Source: Calycina herbarum (lineage: Eukaryota > Ascomycota > Leotiomycetes > Helotiales > Pezizellaceae). Taken from it: a DNA stretch of 64,000 bases. Positions 24,122 to 36,455 of this stretch are shown piece after piece. The notes under the pieces are model-generated. The model was not told where the DNA came from. It ran no database searches and was given only the letters and a program-made list of their open reading frames with translations. The translations under genes and the position numbers were made by a program. The DNA lies in the NCBI GenBank assembly GCA_001414485.1, contig LLEY01000077.1:124001-188000 (forward strand), read 5' to 3'. Numbering within the stretch: the first letter of the stretch is position 1; every line of letters begins with the position of its first letter.

Positions 24122-25241
24122 ATGGCGGACTCTACAGCGCCTAAATCGTACAACACGGATCCTTCACTCTTCCTCTACACCTCTTTGACTTCCGGATCCT
24201 CGCACATCGTCACGGCTACCTCGAGGCTCGAGACCATCTTGAAGGCCAACCGGATCCCATTTATCGCCCTCGATATCGCAACCGATGAAAAAGCACGCAT
24301 GATATGGGGCCGGCGAGCAGGAAAGGATGAGACAGGACGAGTTAGAAAGATACCCGGCCTCGTACAAATGGGAGAAGTCCTCGGTGTACGTTCTTCTCAT
24401 GAAACATGGCACCAAGAATAGCAGCTAATAGCCATAGGATCTCGTCGAAATCGAAGAATGGAACGAATATGGCGAAATGAAACAACATGTCAAGATTGTC
24501 GGAAACTCAAACCTCGTTACGCCAGCTCGCTCGATGATGGCTAAACCAGCACCTTCCTCCTCGGAGCCCAAGAAGCCCGAGGCTACCCCTCCTTCTGCGA
24601 CTGCGAAAGCTCCCGAACCTGCGAAATCACCTACGACAGAGGCAGCGCCCTCGATAGCATCGACTATGAAACAAGCAGGCGAGGAAGCTGCACAAAAGGC
24701 CAAAGATGGCAAGAAGAAAGTAGTCGAGGCTCTGAGCGGGGTAGGAAAGGCGGAGCCCACGAAGAAGGCAGAGAAGGAAAAGGCACCCGAAAAGGAGTCA
24801 GAGAAAGCCGCAATACCAGCTCCCATATCTATCACGGATCTACCTATGGGGAAACTCTCAATAGAAGAAGTTTCCTCGATGCAAAGTCCCAACTCCACAG
24901 CCTGGAAGAAAGCCCCTGATTCATTGCTCGGTCCCAAGACACCGCGACATTCAATTGATAAATTGGAGTCTATGCAGAGTCCGACGAGTACTGCTTGGAA
25001 ACCTACGGATATAAACCCGCCTGTTTTGACACATCGGGGTTCTTCACTTAGTACGGCGAGCGCGGAGGAGATTAAGAATATTGAGGAGCAGACTGTTATC
25101 AAGGAAGAGGAAGAAGAGGATGATGATGAGGAAGAGAGTGAGGAAGAAGAAGATGATGACGACGATGATGATGATTCTGATAATGAGGACGACGAGGACG
25201 ACGAGGACGAAGAGGATGCGAAAGATACTAAGGAGGCGTGA
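24122..25241 (+). CDS. Thioredoxin-fold (SH3BGR/glutaredoxin-like) protein with acidic tail
   Basis: Exons 24122-24385 and 24438-25241 join in phase 0, giving about 355 residues. Residues 8-105 resemble the SH3BGR-type thioredoxin fold: LFLYTSLTSGSSHI strand/loop, RLETILKANRIPFIALDIA, and RKIPGLVQMGEVLGDLVEIEEW spanning the splice. No CxxC is present in the active-site position, so redox activity is unlikely. The rest is a low-complexity Ala/Lys/Pro/Glu linker, a pair of MQSPNSTAWK / MQSPTSTAWK repeats at about 240 and 285, and an Asp/Glu run over the last 45 residues. In metazoans such proteins bind SH3 or EVH1 partners; the fungal function is not known to me. The start is the first ATG. Confidence 0.85.
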
Positions 25242-28201
25242 GGATGCGGATTATGTTACTAATGATCAATTACGGAGGCTTTCTATGTTGAGATACCTTT
25301 TCCAGTTATCCAAGCCAATTTTGCAATTAGTCCCCTCAATTTTATTTGCAAGTCTTGTGATAATGCTCTTGCGATAGGAACCAAAAACCCCAACCATTTA
25401 CAACCAAGTCATCATGTTGTGTAAAAAGTGCAAAGCATGACACCGGGGCGCCACCACCAGAAGAGAGCGCTTCCCAGATAGGATGGTTACAGCTTGGCCG
25501 ATTTCTTTGGTTTAAATATTGTTGCAGTTCTCTGGGACAAGAGAGTGAAGCGCAACAGTGCAGAAGAGCTATTCAAGTTTTGCCCTCTTGCTAGGTCTCC
25601 GTTCGAAGGCAGAGTTAGAAGATGCCTCGCATACGACCAGCATGGGCACTTTTGATTTACACTTTCTTTCAAGATCTCTATTTCTTCTTTTCTTGCTATT
25701 GTATCTGAAATTTTCTGCCTCGTCTGTGTTCTGCTGTCGTTTTAATATTTTTTTTTCCCGTTCCCTTTACGACCTTGAGCCACTTCCTAGATACTAGGTG
25801 GTTGTGTTATCGATGGGATGGAGGATACATGTTATGTTATTTGAGTGTCCTCGCATATCTCACTCGGCAGACACTCTGCTGAAGCTTCTTTTTTCGGAAT
25901 CTTGTGCCCTGGAACAAGTTCATGTCGTTCTGGCTTATATAACTGGAGATGTTGGAGTTTAGTGAATAGACATCTGAAGATGCGTGGTGACTAGTATACG
26001 AGTGAGCGCATCTCATCCTAAAATCTTACGAGATCAGCTGGACAAGGGATATTTTCCGTTCTTCAGCATCACATACGTTCGCTATCTTACGCACATACCC
26101 TTTCAAGCTATTTATATCCCCGAAATACCCGAGTGCCCGGGTTCAGAGCTATGTGGCGCGAGCTTACCGCACCGGTCGATTTGACCTGGGCCTCGTGCTG
26201 TGGAATTGACCGACGTCTATGACGATCATTCGAATTGGATGATGGTGATGCGAAAGATGGATAGGGAGACTTTCTGGGTTTTTTCTTAGGGATGTATCTG
26301 AACTTTTTCACCTCGTCCTTTTTTTGCTGTCGATTTCTTTGGTGCTGTCGGTTATTTTACTTTCTTTCTACGACGATGATTTTTGCTTCTGGCACTTGCA
26401 TACTAGGTGTTTGGAAGATTGAGCTGGTGGAGTATTAGGGAGAAGGAGAAAACGTGTGATGTAGTTTTTGGGTATGATGGATTCTTAGGGACGCCCTCTG
26501 AGGATTTTCCGATGGACTGGTGTCCTTGAAAAGAAGTAATGCGTGTTCTTTTAATACCTTGACTTTGGAGTGAATGAGCATTTTGAGTGGGTGTTGTGAT
26601 TCGTCACTTGAAACAAGGCTGGAGTCCGTCATTCGGTGTCCACCAGAAAATTGGTTCCTTAACAGGTGTAATTCTGCCACAGATTCAAGCGATTCTATCT
26701 CGAGACTGCATGAGGAGAGTTGGAAAAAGAGAGATTCACGGTTTTGATCATCGAGTACGTGCGCAAGTGCTTGGAACCTTTATATACTCTCTCTCTCTCT
26801 CGATATTGAGTCCTGTTGCCTGTATTTCGAGGGACATGGCGCGACTCTGTGATCTTCGCCTAATGTAAACTGAGTACGACTCACTATCTCAGCGACTTAG
26901 CCCTTCCGGACGAAGTCTGAGGTAGAGAGAGGCTAAATTGGCGAAGAAGAAGCAGCGATCCGAGAATGCAGTCACGTCACAGGGGATACACAAAGGTCTA
27001 CGTAATGACGAAGGGAGAACTCAAAGTTCAAAGTTAGGGTTCTAGAGAGTGTTATGGCTACTTTCTCATGCTACTCTCGACACCAGATGAGAATGCAGAA
27101 CTGGATCGTGGTTTTTCTTGCTATCATTTCTGAACTTTGTTCTATGTCTTCGTGTTTTGCTGTCGATTTTAGATCTACTGTCGTTTGATTCATTGGTTTT
27201 GTTTAAATTTCAAGATTCCTTGCTAGACACCTTTGAATCACTAGATGGTTGGATTTTATATTAGAATGAGAAGTGTTTTAACTTTGTGCTGCTGTTTGAT
27301 ATCCTTTTCAGCCGTCTACGATGGGGCCTGAGAATGGTTCCCGGATGGCTCCCACGGGCTTGACAGGTTTCAAGAAGCCATGAACTTTTCTTTTATGGTT
27401 TGATCCTTCCAGTGAATGGGAGCTAATTGAAGCGCGGTTTATATCAGCATGCAAGGTACACTTGAAAAAAGAAAAATAATGTACTTGGTCTATTTTACCG
27501 GGGGTTCTAGGAGAAATGGTGTCATTCCAGAAGAGTTGGAATACATCCTCATTTTCCTAACTTTGTCGGATAATTGGTTTATTTTTCAGATGTTTTCGCA
27601 CAATTTTATTAAATGGATGTATTTACGGGTACAGTGAAGAACGACACAAATGCATTAAGTGGAGTCAATAACGTGTAGAGCCAAAACCCGGGACAATTTA
27701 TTGAAGAGATTTTCTAGAAGGCGTCTGCCTTTACTGGAAGACGATTCGATCTCCGCATTCCCTTTGTTCTCGATCTCGATGGCTGTTCCTCTTTGTTAGT
27801 CTGCATTTGGCAAGTGCCATGAAAGGAGCTACCCACTAGCAAGTTGCAACTATTTTTTTAACGATGGCACTAACTCGCACCAATAATTAGTGCTGTTTAT
27901 AGCATATCTATATGAGTCTTTCTCCATTTTCATTTTTCCAGTTCTGAATCATCTCAACATACACTTCTTCACTTCCAGCAATTTCTTTCGAGCCCATTCG
28001 AGCTGTTATACACCGAAACTCTTCTTTTAACACCAAACATCCCGATCATTCTATCTTCTTCTCAACACATATACTTCGACTGGATTTTGTTTCAGGAGCT
28101 TGTTAGAACATCGCAGTCCCTCGTTCAGCGGATATTTCCACTCTCAAACATCTGTCTTACCGCTCAAATCGATTACCACCACCACCCCAGCGCCCTTCGC
28201 C
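25242..28201. repeat. Gene-free region with three diverged noncoding repeats
   Basis: No convincing gene. A pattern recurs three times near 25,680-25,820, 26,270-26,420 and 27,110-27,260. Each has a T-rich start (TTTTTCTT), a TATCTGAA/TTTCTGAAC word, then TTTTGCTGTCG or TTCTGCTGTCG, then about 60-90 bp later CTAGATACTAGGTGG/CATACTAGGTG/CACTAGATGG. Each is followed some hundreds of bases later by a TTATATA word (25,937, 26,778, 27,441). They are strongly diverged tandem duplicates of about 0.6-0.85 kb; they may be relics of a small gene or of a repeat family. The last 200 bp, rich in CTTC and AACATC words, are probably the amidoligase promoter and leader. Confidence 0.4.
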
Positions 28202-31200
28202 ATGAATTACGGCGTCGAGCTCGAGTTTGTCTTTGCCTTCCACGAGAAGGAATTGGACCTCGGAATCAATGAAATTAGAAAGAATGTTCCCTATGAAAAG
28301 CGTGAAATATACCCGCATTTCTCGCGCATGGATCCTGCCAAACTTCCAGGACGTGTCTACAACAGTTGGGGAATCGCAGACAAGCGCACGAGAAAGCTAA
28401 GACCTGTAAGTCTCACAGTTTGGATCCAAAATCCGGTTTCATATTACTTCCCACCTGCAGAGACTGACTTTGAAAATAGTATGCAACAGAACCACAAGGA
28501 ATCCTCAAACGTCATCTAGATGAACATCGTCCGTGGATCCATACCAGAGTCGAGGCTACCCTGCTTGCGAACGAGAAAAAAAAGGACCTTTACGATAAGT
28601 GGTTGATAACTCCGGATCATACTGTAAGTCAAAATTCCTTGTCGGGAGCGTTCATTCCTGTCCTGTGGAAATCTCTAAGACAATTGTCCCATATTGTTCG
28701 AGATGGTTTGGGAGAATAGGGAATCAGAGCTTCTGATTCTTCTATATTTTCTCGAACATTATTGATGATTGTTCCATATTCTCTGGAGTAATTTCAAAGG
28801 TTGCAGCAGACGCCCAAATCTCTTACTTTCCAGACTGTTTGAAAACTTTTGAATCTTTCTTGAAGCAGCAACTGACACCAAGACTAGGTATGTGGAGTTG
28901 GATCAGACAAAATCTCAGAATGTCTTCCTAATAAGCAAATATCACCGGATGGTGATGAGTGGGATTCTTATGGCCTGGAGCTGGTCTCCCCCGTCTTCAA
29001 CAGCGAAATTACAGCCGGCAAAGAACAAATCCGCCAACTCTTGGAAGTCACTGTCGGTGACGCCAAGAATAATTACGGCGCATTCATCACCAAACAATGT
29101 GGAGTGCATGTTCACGTTGAAGCACCAAAAGACCTCAGAGTTTTGCAAGAATTGTCCCTCTTGTTGGTGATCTATGAAGAAACCATCAGTACCCTACATG
29201 CTCCACACCGACGACCTGGCCACCCGGCAACTACAGATATGCTCGAAAGTAATCGACTTTGGTGGATGTATAACGATGACGACGATTTTGATTCTTCTAC
29301 AGCCGCTTTTGCCAAAAGATATACCATCAGCCAACTCCGAGACCATTTCAGGTTCATCAAAAGCAAACAGTCTTTGGCAAGAAGAATGTGTTATCCAAAA
29401 AAACCCGAAGGACCTCAAAGCGACCGTAATCGCTTGGTCAACTTCACATATCTCACCAGAGGGAAGGGATATCCTGAGACAATTGAGTTTCGTCAAGCAG
29501 CTGGTTCACTTGACGCTGAAGAGATCTCACACTGGATCGATTTCTGTCTTGATTTAGTCAAGTTCGCTGAGATTTGTGTCAAAGATCCTGAACGATTTCC
29601 CTTCAAAGAATGGAGAATGCTCGACAACGGCACGCTCGGCACTCCAGGCTTACTGCACTTCATGCATGCAATGGGCCACAGTCCGGATGGCATCAAGTTT
29701 TGGAAGAAAAGAGCCAAAAATAATTACCAACTACGTAAGAATTCCCTGCTTTGCTCTGCCGCCCCCCAAGTTACTTCGGATATCCTGAAAAAATTGCATT
29801 CATTCTTCTAAGTGTTTAGAAGAATTGTAACTCAAATCCCGAATTCTTATAAACGTTTTCAATGAATAGATACAACTGTTCTAACTCTTTCGCACATTGC
29901 TAACAAGAGGCAGGAGAAAAGCCTGACTCTCTTACCCCCGTTCCACATACGATCATCGAAGACAACAACCAAACCTCTCCCACGGAACAGCCACCCAAGA
30001 GGAAAAAGCGATCCACCGGGTCTTCAGCGCAGGAATTCGAAGAAATTCTCGAAAACCACAAAAGGCGGAGAACCACCGGCATTACAGAAACTTTCGAAAA
30101 TGGGCTGAGTCTCGACGACCGTGATGTAACCATGGCATCTCCACAAGCCAGTAAGATATTCATACTTTCTTTTTGATAAACTCACCATACTAAGTATCAC
30201 GCAAAGCAGTTGTGTGTTGATTGGAACAAAGACTAAAAACTCTTACTCCAGATGCTGATAGACCATCCACTATCTTCACACCACAGCAGCGTTACAACAT
30301 CAGCTCTGCGAACTTTTCAAACAGCACAACTCAAGGTGGAAATGTTGCTCGGTCCCAAAGGACAATTTTTTCGGGGGGTATCCGAAAAACAAATCGTCCA
30401 AAGGGCTCAAATTCCCGATCAATTTCAAGTAGACCACGGTTTCCTCTTCCATCGGCACGAACCACCAAAAATTCCACAATTTCTAGTGCCGTTCCTGATT
30501 CCAGAAATCCCCTTGGAAATCTTCAAACTCCTCCCCCCGACTCGTTTCTCAATAACATTTACAATGCATTATCCGACACCAGTGCTCTGTCGGTATCGTC
30601 AAGGTCGTCTATAATACCAACCCCTGCTCTGCCAGAGTTAACATCAAACAATCCTTTGGCATCCCACACTCCAAGAGAAACAAGGCCACCTTGGAACACC
30701 CCGCAACGCTCGCCCACTACATCTTCTATAACACCACCCCCAGACCTGCCAGCTCAAACTTCAAAAAACGATTCAGCACTCCCTAGCCCAAAAGAACACA
30801 GATCGCCTGGCGAAATAGCAGAAGAATCAATGTCCCGAGATGCCTTCTCCTGGTACGTCACCGATTACGACAAGAACGCTTGGGAAGACATCCAAAATGG
30901 CAGTTTTCTCACCGGCCGCGGAAGTGCCTGCGGGCTGCTTGCCTTGTCTCGAGCATTCAAAGAACAATACCCAGATGAACCTTATGGACACAAGAAACCG
31001 GAGGAATTGCTGCGTATTTATGACAGAGTCACTCCAAATTATAGACCAGAGATTAATGCGTCAGATGATGAGATGCAGGATGTCATAAACTTGTTGACTG
31101 GGGGGCGGTTTGCTTTGGTTGTTAGGCAGTTTGACAGACATGATCTTACGGAGAGGGCGAGAAGGATGGGGGATTTGGAGGTTCAGGGGAGCTATGCGAG

Positions 31201-31255
31201 GAATTTATATTTGAGGCATATGCCGGGCCATTGGGAGCCAATGAGGAGACGGTAG
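28202..31255 (+). CDS. Amidoligase-family enzyme with C-terminal cysteine-peptidase-like domain
   Basis: Putative ATP-dependent amidoligase (glutamine-synthetase-like/COOH-NH2 ligase superfamily), which in this superfamily joins amino groups to carboxylates. Exons 28202-28405, 28480-28623, 28936-29734, 29914-30150 and 30252-31255 give about 795 residues; the third exon's acceptor (AAG) is the least certain junction. Residues 2-9 (NYGVELEF) and about 127-137 (SYGLELVSPVF) carry the paired metal-binding Glu motifs, CGVHVHVE is at about 171-178, and ETIEFRQAAGSL near 280 completes the ligase signature. A basic NLS-like PPKRKKR follows, then a long Ser/Thr/Pro linker. The last 120 residues hold GRGSACGLLALSRAF (Cys about 688) and LRHMPGHWEPM (His about 788), a Cys/His spacing like papain/OTU-type peptidases. 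That second domain is my inference. Substrates are unknown. Confidence 0.82.
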
Positions 31256-32534
31256 AACTGTATGACAGAAGAGGGAGGAATTACGGGGGAATTGATGGGC
31301 ACTTGAGAAGCCCTTGCAATATTTTGAGTAGGAATCACATGTCAGATGTCTTTATTTTCCCATTCACAAAAAATAATTAAGATTGTGGAAGCTTTGAGAA
31401 CCTGAGGGTCTGATAGAATTTGAGTTTTGATACCCCTGAATATAAGCGAACATTTTGCTCTTCAAGTCATTTTATTGACTCGTTGAGAGCATGGGTGAGT
31501 ACAATTTTACAAAGCACAAACTATGAGATAATTTGATGTTAGTTTGAGTACTTTCACTTGGAAAGTGAAAAAGATCAGATCGTAATGTGCTTGGCCACTT
31601 CTCCTCTTCACTTCGGCCTTCGCAGGTGGGCGATGTTGGGCGGCTACCGGGCCGATTCTTCTGACTAGTCTTACTAGAACTTCGTAGCGGCAGTTATGTG
31701 TCATTTTCCTGAAAAGTTGCACTACTACACTAGGGGGGACGCTAAACACGCCATCTCCCCCCGACATACCTAGTGGCTTTAAGCGAGAGGTGGTGCTGTT
31801 GATGTGAGGAACTCGAAGGGCATTGCGATCTATGGAATCCTGATTTTGAGGCGATCGATGCATTCCCCATTGTGGGTGAGTGTTCCAATCGTTGTACCAA
31901 CTTTACTAAATCGTGCGAGCTCCACTAGAAAGAGTGGGATTTCATTTTGGGCTCGAAAGCTGGCGAGGTAGAGTACCTCTTATATAATTTTGCAAATAGA
32001 AAAGATCATATCCAATCTCCAGAGCTGTTGAAGCAACTGTAGGGTTGGTACCAGCAACATATACTGAGAACCTTGAGTTCAGGCTTTCAACCCAGTCGAC
32101 TTCGAACACCCACTCATAGTGCTTGCTAGTTGGATCGAAACAGCTCCGATTGCCGGAAGATTTTTAGAATGAAGTTATGCTAGCTATACTTAGTTTTGCT
32201 AGTAAGTAGCACTAAGAAAGACCGGACATGTCAATGTTATATCATAACTTCAATTTAGTGCCACACTAGCATAATTTCATCATATTGTTTTGCTCAACGA
32301 TCGGGACACTACTGGAGGGAAGTCCTCTGAGGGCCTTTATAAACTGGAAATGTTCCCTTCTTCTTTTCTTGTTCCTCGCCACATTATTTAAGCACACCTG
32401 CTTTCACCCTCGCTTCGACATTCAGTTCATCTGTACTTCATTTTCAGCGAACACTTTTTACACTATACTGTAAATTCCGAACCACCAGCTCTTTCAACAC
32501 TTCTTCCATTTGTTCAAGTATCAATACCGCCAAC
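31256..32534. other. Intergenic region between amidoligase and hypothetical gene
   Basis: No gene recognised. A small perfect hairpin (TTTCACTTGGAAAGTGAAA) lies at about 31,552-31,570. TATAT/TTTATAAA words near 32,335 may belong to the promoter of the next gene. The minus-strand frame at 31,507-31,863 has no motif. Confidence 0.5.
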
Positions 32535-34260
32535 ATGAACGGAATACCTCCCTTCCCAACCCTTCAATCGGCCAAACCTCGCCTAGGCAGCACAGACAAG
32601 CTTGACCCAACAACACATTTCCATCCATACAATCAAAAATTGCGACTACAAGAACGCATGAAAACACTAAGAAACGAGGCATCCTATCGACAAGCCAGTC
32701 ACGACGACTCCTACTTATGTCCCGCCAACAACGGTTCCTTAGCCTACGGTTTACACCTCGAACGTCAATATAGTTCTTTCGCCACAAAGAGCACTATTAC
32801 TAAGAGTGAGGAAGATTGGCTCATTCATCTCGCCCTGTATTCTCAGGGAACCTGTTTACGTTCCGCTTTCGAGAAAAATACTCAAAACGAATTGAAGCTT
32901 CGCAAAGAATTCCAGCGATGCTTCGATGGATCTCATGAAACTATGATGGGACAGGAAGGATTTCCAAGAGGGAAGAGGGAGAAGCTTGCTTGTGAGTTGG
33001 AAATGGCTGGAACAGCATTGAAGGGCAAGAAAGCAGCCATTGAGAAGGAGATCGCCAGAAAGGTGGCCTCACAGAAGTCCGGAACCAACAAAACAACTAC
33101 CACGTTAGTGGAAACGAAGGAATTGGTTTTTGAAACCATCCAAGATTTTGAAGACTATATCGAAAAGCAAGGCGAAGGAATAAACTTCACGGAAGTGACG
33201 CTCAAGTTCCAGGATGATGAAACACCAGAACCCGAACTTGGAGCATCACTAGAAAAGCTCCAAGAGCGATTCGACCTCGCCAAACAAGATTGGGACAGCG
33301 CAAAGAAGGTTTTCATTCGAAACCGAGAATTTCTCAAACTCTGCTTCCAGCGACAAAAAGAAGAAATTCCCAGCGGTTTCCTTGGACGAAAACCCTGGCA
33401 AGGACATTTGGATTTCATGTGTGTAAAGAGCACTATGGCCACCATGTTTTTTACTCACGGCTTAGCCCAGGATGATAATGTAAGCAATTTCGTCCTTTGT
33501 CCCCCTTCATACAACGAGAAACTCGGGCTAATATATTTTAGAACCCTTCCCTATTTACCGCACCACAAGAAGACACACTCGGAAAGCATTCGGTAGAATT
33601 CGTTGGCGGCCTACAAGACGACAAGCACATTAGCCGATATATCTCAGAAATTTTCTACGCCATCGAAGACGCTTTAACTCGAGGAGCGCTTACTGAAGAC
33701 ATGCTCTTTCCTCAAGAAGATTACTTTGCCAGCCTCAAATCCCACACTTCTCTGTTGGAAATGAGCGAAAAGGGAATACATGCCTTGTATAGGTCTGCTG
33801 AGCCTTTCGGAAATACGGAAAGATTGGAGAGCAAGAACTTGGCTGATACAGCTTCGAAAAAAAAGTCAGAAGCCGAACACGCGAGGGAAACCGATATTGC
33901 AAGCGCTTTGAGACCAGGATTAGCGCAATTCCTGACCAGAATGAAGAACAGTGCAGACCAAAGTAGGGGCAAGAGGAGGATTTTGGACAACCAAGGTTTA
34001 GGTCCGAATGACTTTTTGTAAGACCTCCACCCTTCCTTAAATTCAAGATAGGTACTAATTGAGGTAGATCAGAGAAGTTCGGTGAGGGTCAGGTTGTTTA
34101 CACCACTGAAAAAGGCACAATCATTGTGGAAATGAAACGCAAGGATGAGGGGGATGACGATATCTTAGCTGAAGGACCGAAACAGAAGGCTATCTCGGCA
34201 CCACCTGGACTTCGAAGGGTCCCAACAATGAGACTGTTGAGTTTGCCGAAGGTATCATGA
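32535..34260 (+). CDS. Hypothetical protein, 537 residues, three exons
   Basis: Exons 32535-33479, 33542-34017 and 34068-34260 read through with GTAAGC and GTAAGA donors and TTTTAG and GGTAG acceptors. The ATG at 32535 begins MNGIPPFPTLQSAKPRLG. The protein is soluble and highly charged: a Lys/Glu-rich helical region at about 120-210, predicted coiled coil at about 235-265 (LEKLQERFDLAKQDWDSAKK), a more globular middle with RKPWQGHLDFMCVKSTM, a second helical part, and a C-terminus with APPGLRRVPTMRLLSLPKVS. I do not recognise a family. The third exon is supported only by frame continuity (192 coding bases without a stop). It follows the amidoligase on the same strand, 1.28 kb away, which may be chance. 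Confidence 0.72.
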
Positions 34261-34799
34261 AGTGGCACGCTTTAGAGATCCATCTCTTTAAACAATTTGA
34301 TGCAATACTGCATTCTTCCACTCCCTTGCCATGTGTCCACAATCTGTCCAAACTTAATAAGTAACCCAAGACAATTTCCAAGCACCTTCGCACCAAGTAA
34401 AGTAGAGTGAAATGCAGTTATAATTGTGAGAGATGAGGCTCCCGTATTTTTCGAAAATGACTCTAAGAAACCGAAGGAGAACCGAACGCATGCAGGCCGT
34501 GCAAAAATACCCTCTCGGGCAGTAAATTCTTGTTCCAAATTCGTAGGACATTTTAATGTATTAACCTAAATATATCGAGACAATTAAACTCGTTCCAAGC
34601 TTCTAGGATAATTCTAAACTGACCCCGAAAGCTGGAATAACGAATGCTAGATACGGGTAAGTCGCTTTAAGTCAAACAAAATATACCGACATGGGTTGTG
34701 GGAAGACAACGGAGAAATCGAGGAACTAAAGAATAAATCTCCAATATGGAAAAAAACACATGAACAAATGGTCAAAAAGGTGAGAGGACTGGTATATTT
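34261..34799. repeat. Intergenic DNA with degraded MITE-like sequence
   Basis: Between about 34,515 and 34,670 the words CGGGCAGTAAATTCTTGTTCC, TTCTAGGATAATTCTAAA and AAAGCTGGAATAACGA resemble the MITE-like element at 11.1 kb. The ends are too decayed to place. No gene is seen. Confidence 0.35.
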
Positions 34800-36455
34800 T
34801 CAAGTACGGGTGCTATTCGCACGACCACCTAAAGCTGGTTGTTTATACCACGCCTTTTTAGCCCCCTGTCTTGGGAAATTCACGTTTTCGCAGTGAGGTT
34901 GGCGCTTCATCCATTTGTTGAGCCTCGTGTGGTTCCACCCACTCTGCCATACCCCATCTTTGTCCGGGTCTTTCATTTGCCCGAGTCGGATGCTTCGCCC
35001 AATGTGACAATTGCCATCATGGTACTCGTATTGAAAACATTTCTTATCGGCTTTGCAAGCTTCAGCACATTCCTCGAACGAGTCCGTCTCCGAAAACACA
35101 CCACCTGTCTTCCCAAACTCTCCAGGATCCGACGCTAGATTGTCCCAATGTTTCCGTTGAGGATGTGCAAGTATCGAATCGAGGGTAAGGTTCCTGAAGA
35201 GCTCAATATGTGTAAGCGGTTCCTAGAATAAAGTTAGTTTACTGGAATGCTACCAAAATCGTCGGAGACTAACCGATTGATTGCCCCTTTGCTGCTCAAA
35301 ATCCGACAACTCCGTCATAGCTGCCGGGCTGACATGATGCATAGTTAAGGCTGGCCGACACCAGTACTCAGGAGTGCCTGGACCAAATGGCATTGTAGAC
35401 GGAGTTTCCCCACTGAACGAAGGCCACACATCTTGCAACTCGGTTCCATATTCTTTCAAAGCAAGGCCAAGCACAAGATCGCCGCAGCAATGTTCATGTG
35501 TCTTGGTATCCCATTGTGCCGCTGTGCCATTGTTCTGCCACCACATTAGAATATTTTCAAAGCCCAAGGGGTCGCGCGGCGATAGGCAATGGTTAGCTGT
35601 TCTCGTCCTGAAGACGAGAACAACTAACCAGTTACCTCAGAAAGTTGGAAAAACAAGAGTTATCAACTACTTTCCTTGCCTATCCCGAGAAGGCATCTCG
35701 GCCACTATAATTGGGGAGTCAAAAAGGGAGCTCACTGTAACCACGATATCATAAATAGCAGCTTTTGATAGAACAATTCCAGATCCACCGTGAGCAAATC
35801 TATCGTCTGATATGACAACCTCGGAACCAAAATATGACTTCTTCGTCGGATCCATGGTCCCCAACCACTGAAGCAAATTGTCCCAAAATATGTAGGTATC
35901 CGCATCGATCAAAAGATACCAGTCCATGTCTGGCTTTAACGCCCATGTCTTCTCCAGACTGTGAACAAACTTGTATTTATCCAAGGTCCATGCATCCGGA
36001 TTTTTAGCTCCCGTACTCGCACTGACATCTTCATCGTTTCGCCAAAGCTCATACTGCTCGCGGTAGAAATCGAAATCGGGATTCGAATCGGCTACAGAGG
36101 CCGAGATTGTATCCAACGCATCGTGCAGATGAAATTGTCTCAAATCCTGCTCGAGATCCGAAAAGAAGAAGACGTCTTTAGCGCATCGGAGGGTTGTTTG
36201 CATCTGCGCAGGTATTTTCTCAACCGCTTCCGAAGCGCCAGTCTTGATAGATACCACAACCTTCTGCGATGTCTCGATACATGATTCGGAGTTTGTGGGG
36301 TATTTCAAAGGCTGTTCAGGAAGCTCGGTCTGAGAAGATTTCCCCCGCTGCCTCGTCCCAGCGGAAAATGGCAACAAATAATATGCAAGAATGAGAAGTA
36401 ATCCGAGGAGAGAGATCCGGAGCTTGGTCAAAGGTGATCGGGAACCCCGTCGCAT
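34800..36455 (-). CDS. GT31-type (fringe-like) glycosyltransferase with C-terminal PAN/apple domain
   Basis: Predicted Golgi type II membrane glycosyltransferase of the fungal beta-1,3-galactosyltransferase-like group. Exons on the minus strand: 36455-35736, 35534-35274 and 35222-34800, all in phase 0, giving 467 residues. The start is the ATG at 36455 (MRRGSRSPLTK), 11 codons inside a longer frame that opens with TTG. A single membrane anchor at about 12-30 follows a basic N-terminus. The catalytic part has the nucleotide-sugar/metal DxD motif in WYLLIDADTYIFWDN, GGSGIVLSKAAIYDIVV, and the family hallmark HEHCCGDLVLGLALKEYG. The C-terminal 100 residues form a PAN/apple-like module (FEECAEACKADKKCFQYEY). 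Acceptor and product are unknown; action on secreted glycoproteins or wall glycans is inferred. Confidence 0.9.

Noticed and set aside
28892..29170. Use of the CTCAG acceptor at 28,916 for the amidoligase third exon
   Set aside because: It puts the GLELVSP motif out of frame; the AAG acceptor before 28,936 keeps it.
35535..35580. Earlier acceptor giving PLGFENILMWWQ before the CCGD exon of the glycosyltransferase
   Set aside because: No acceptor upstream restores phase; the GGCAG site at 35,535 joins IVVT to NNGTAAQWD in phase 0 as in the family.
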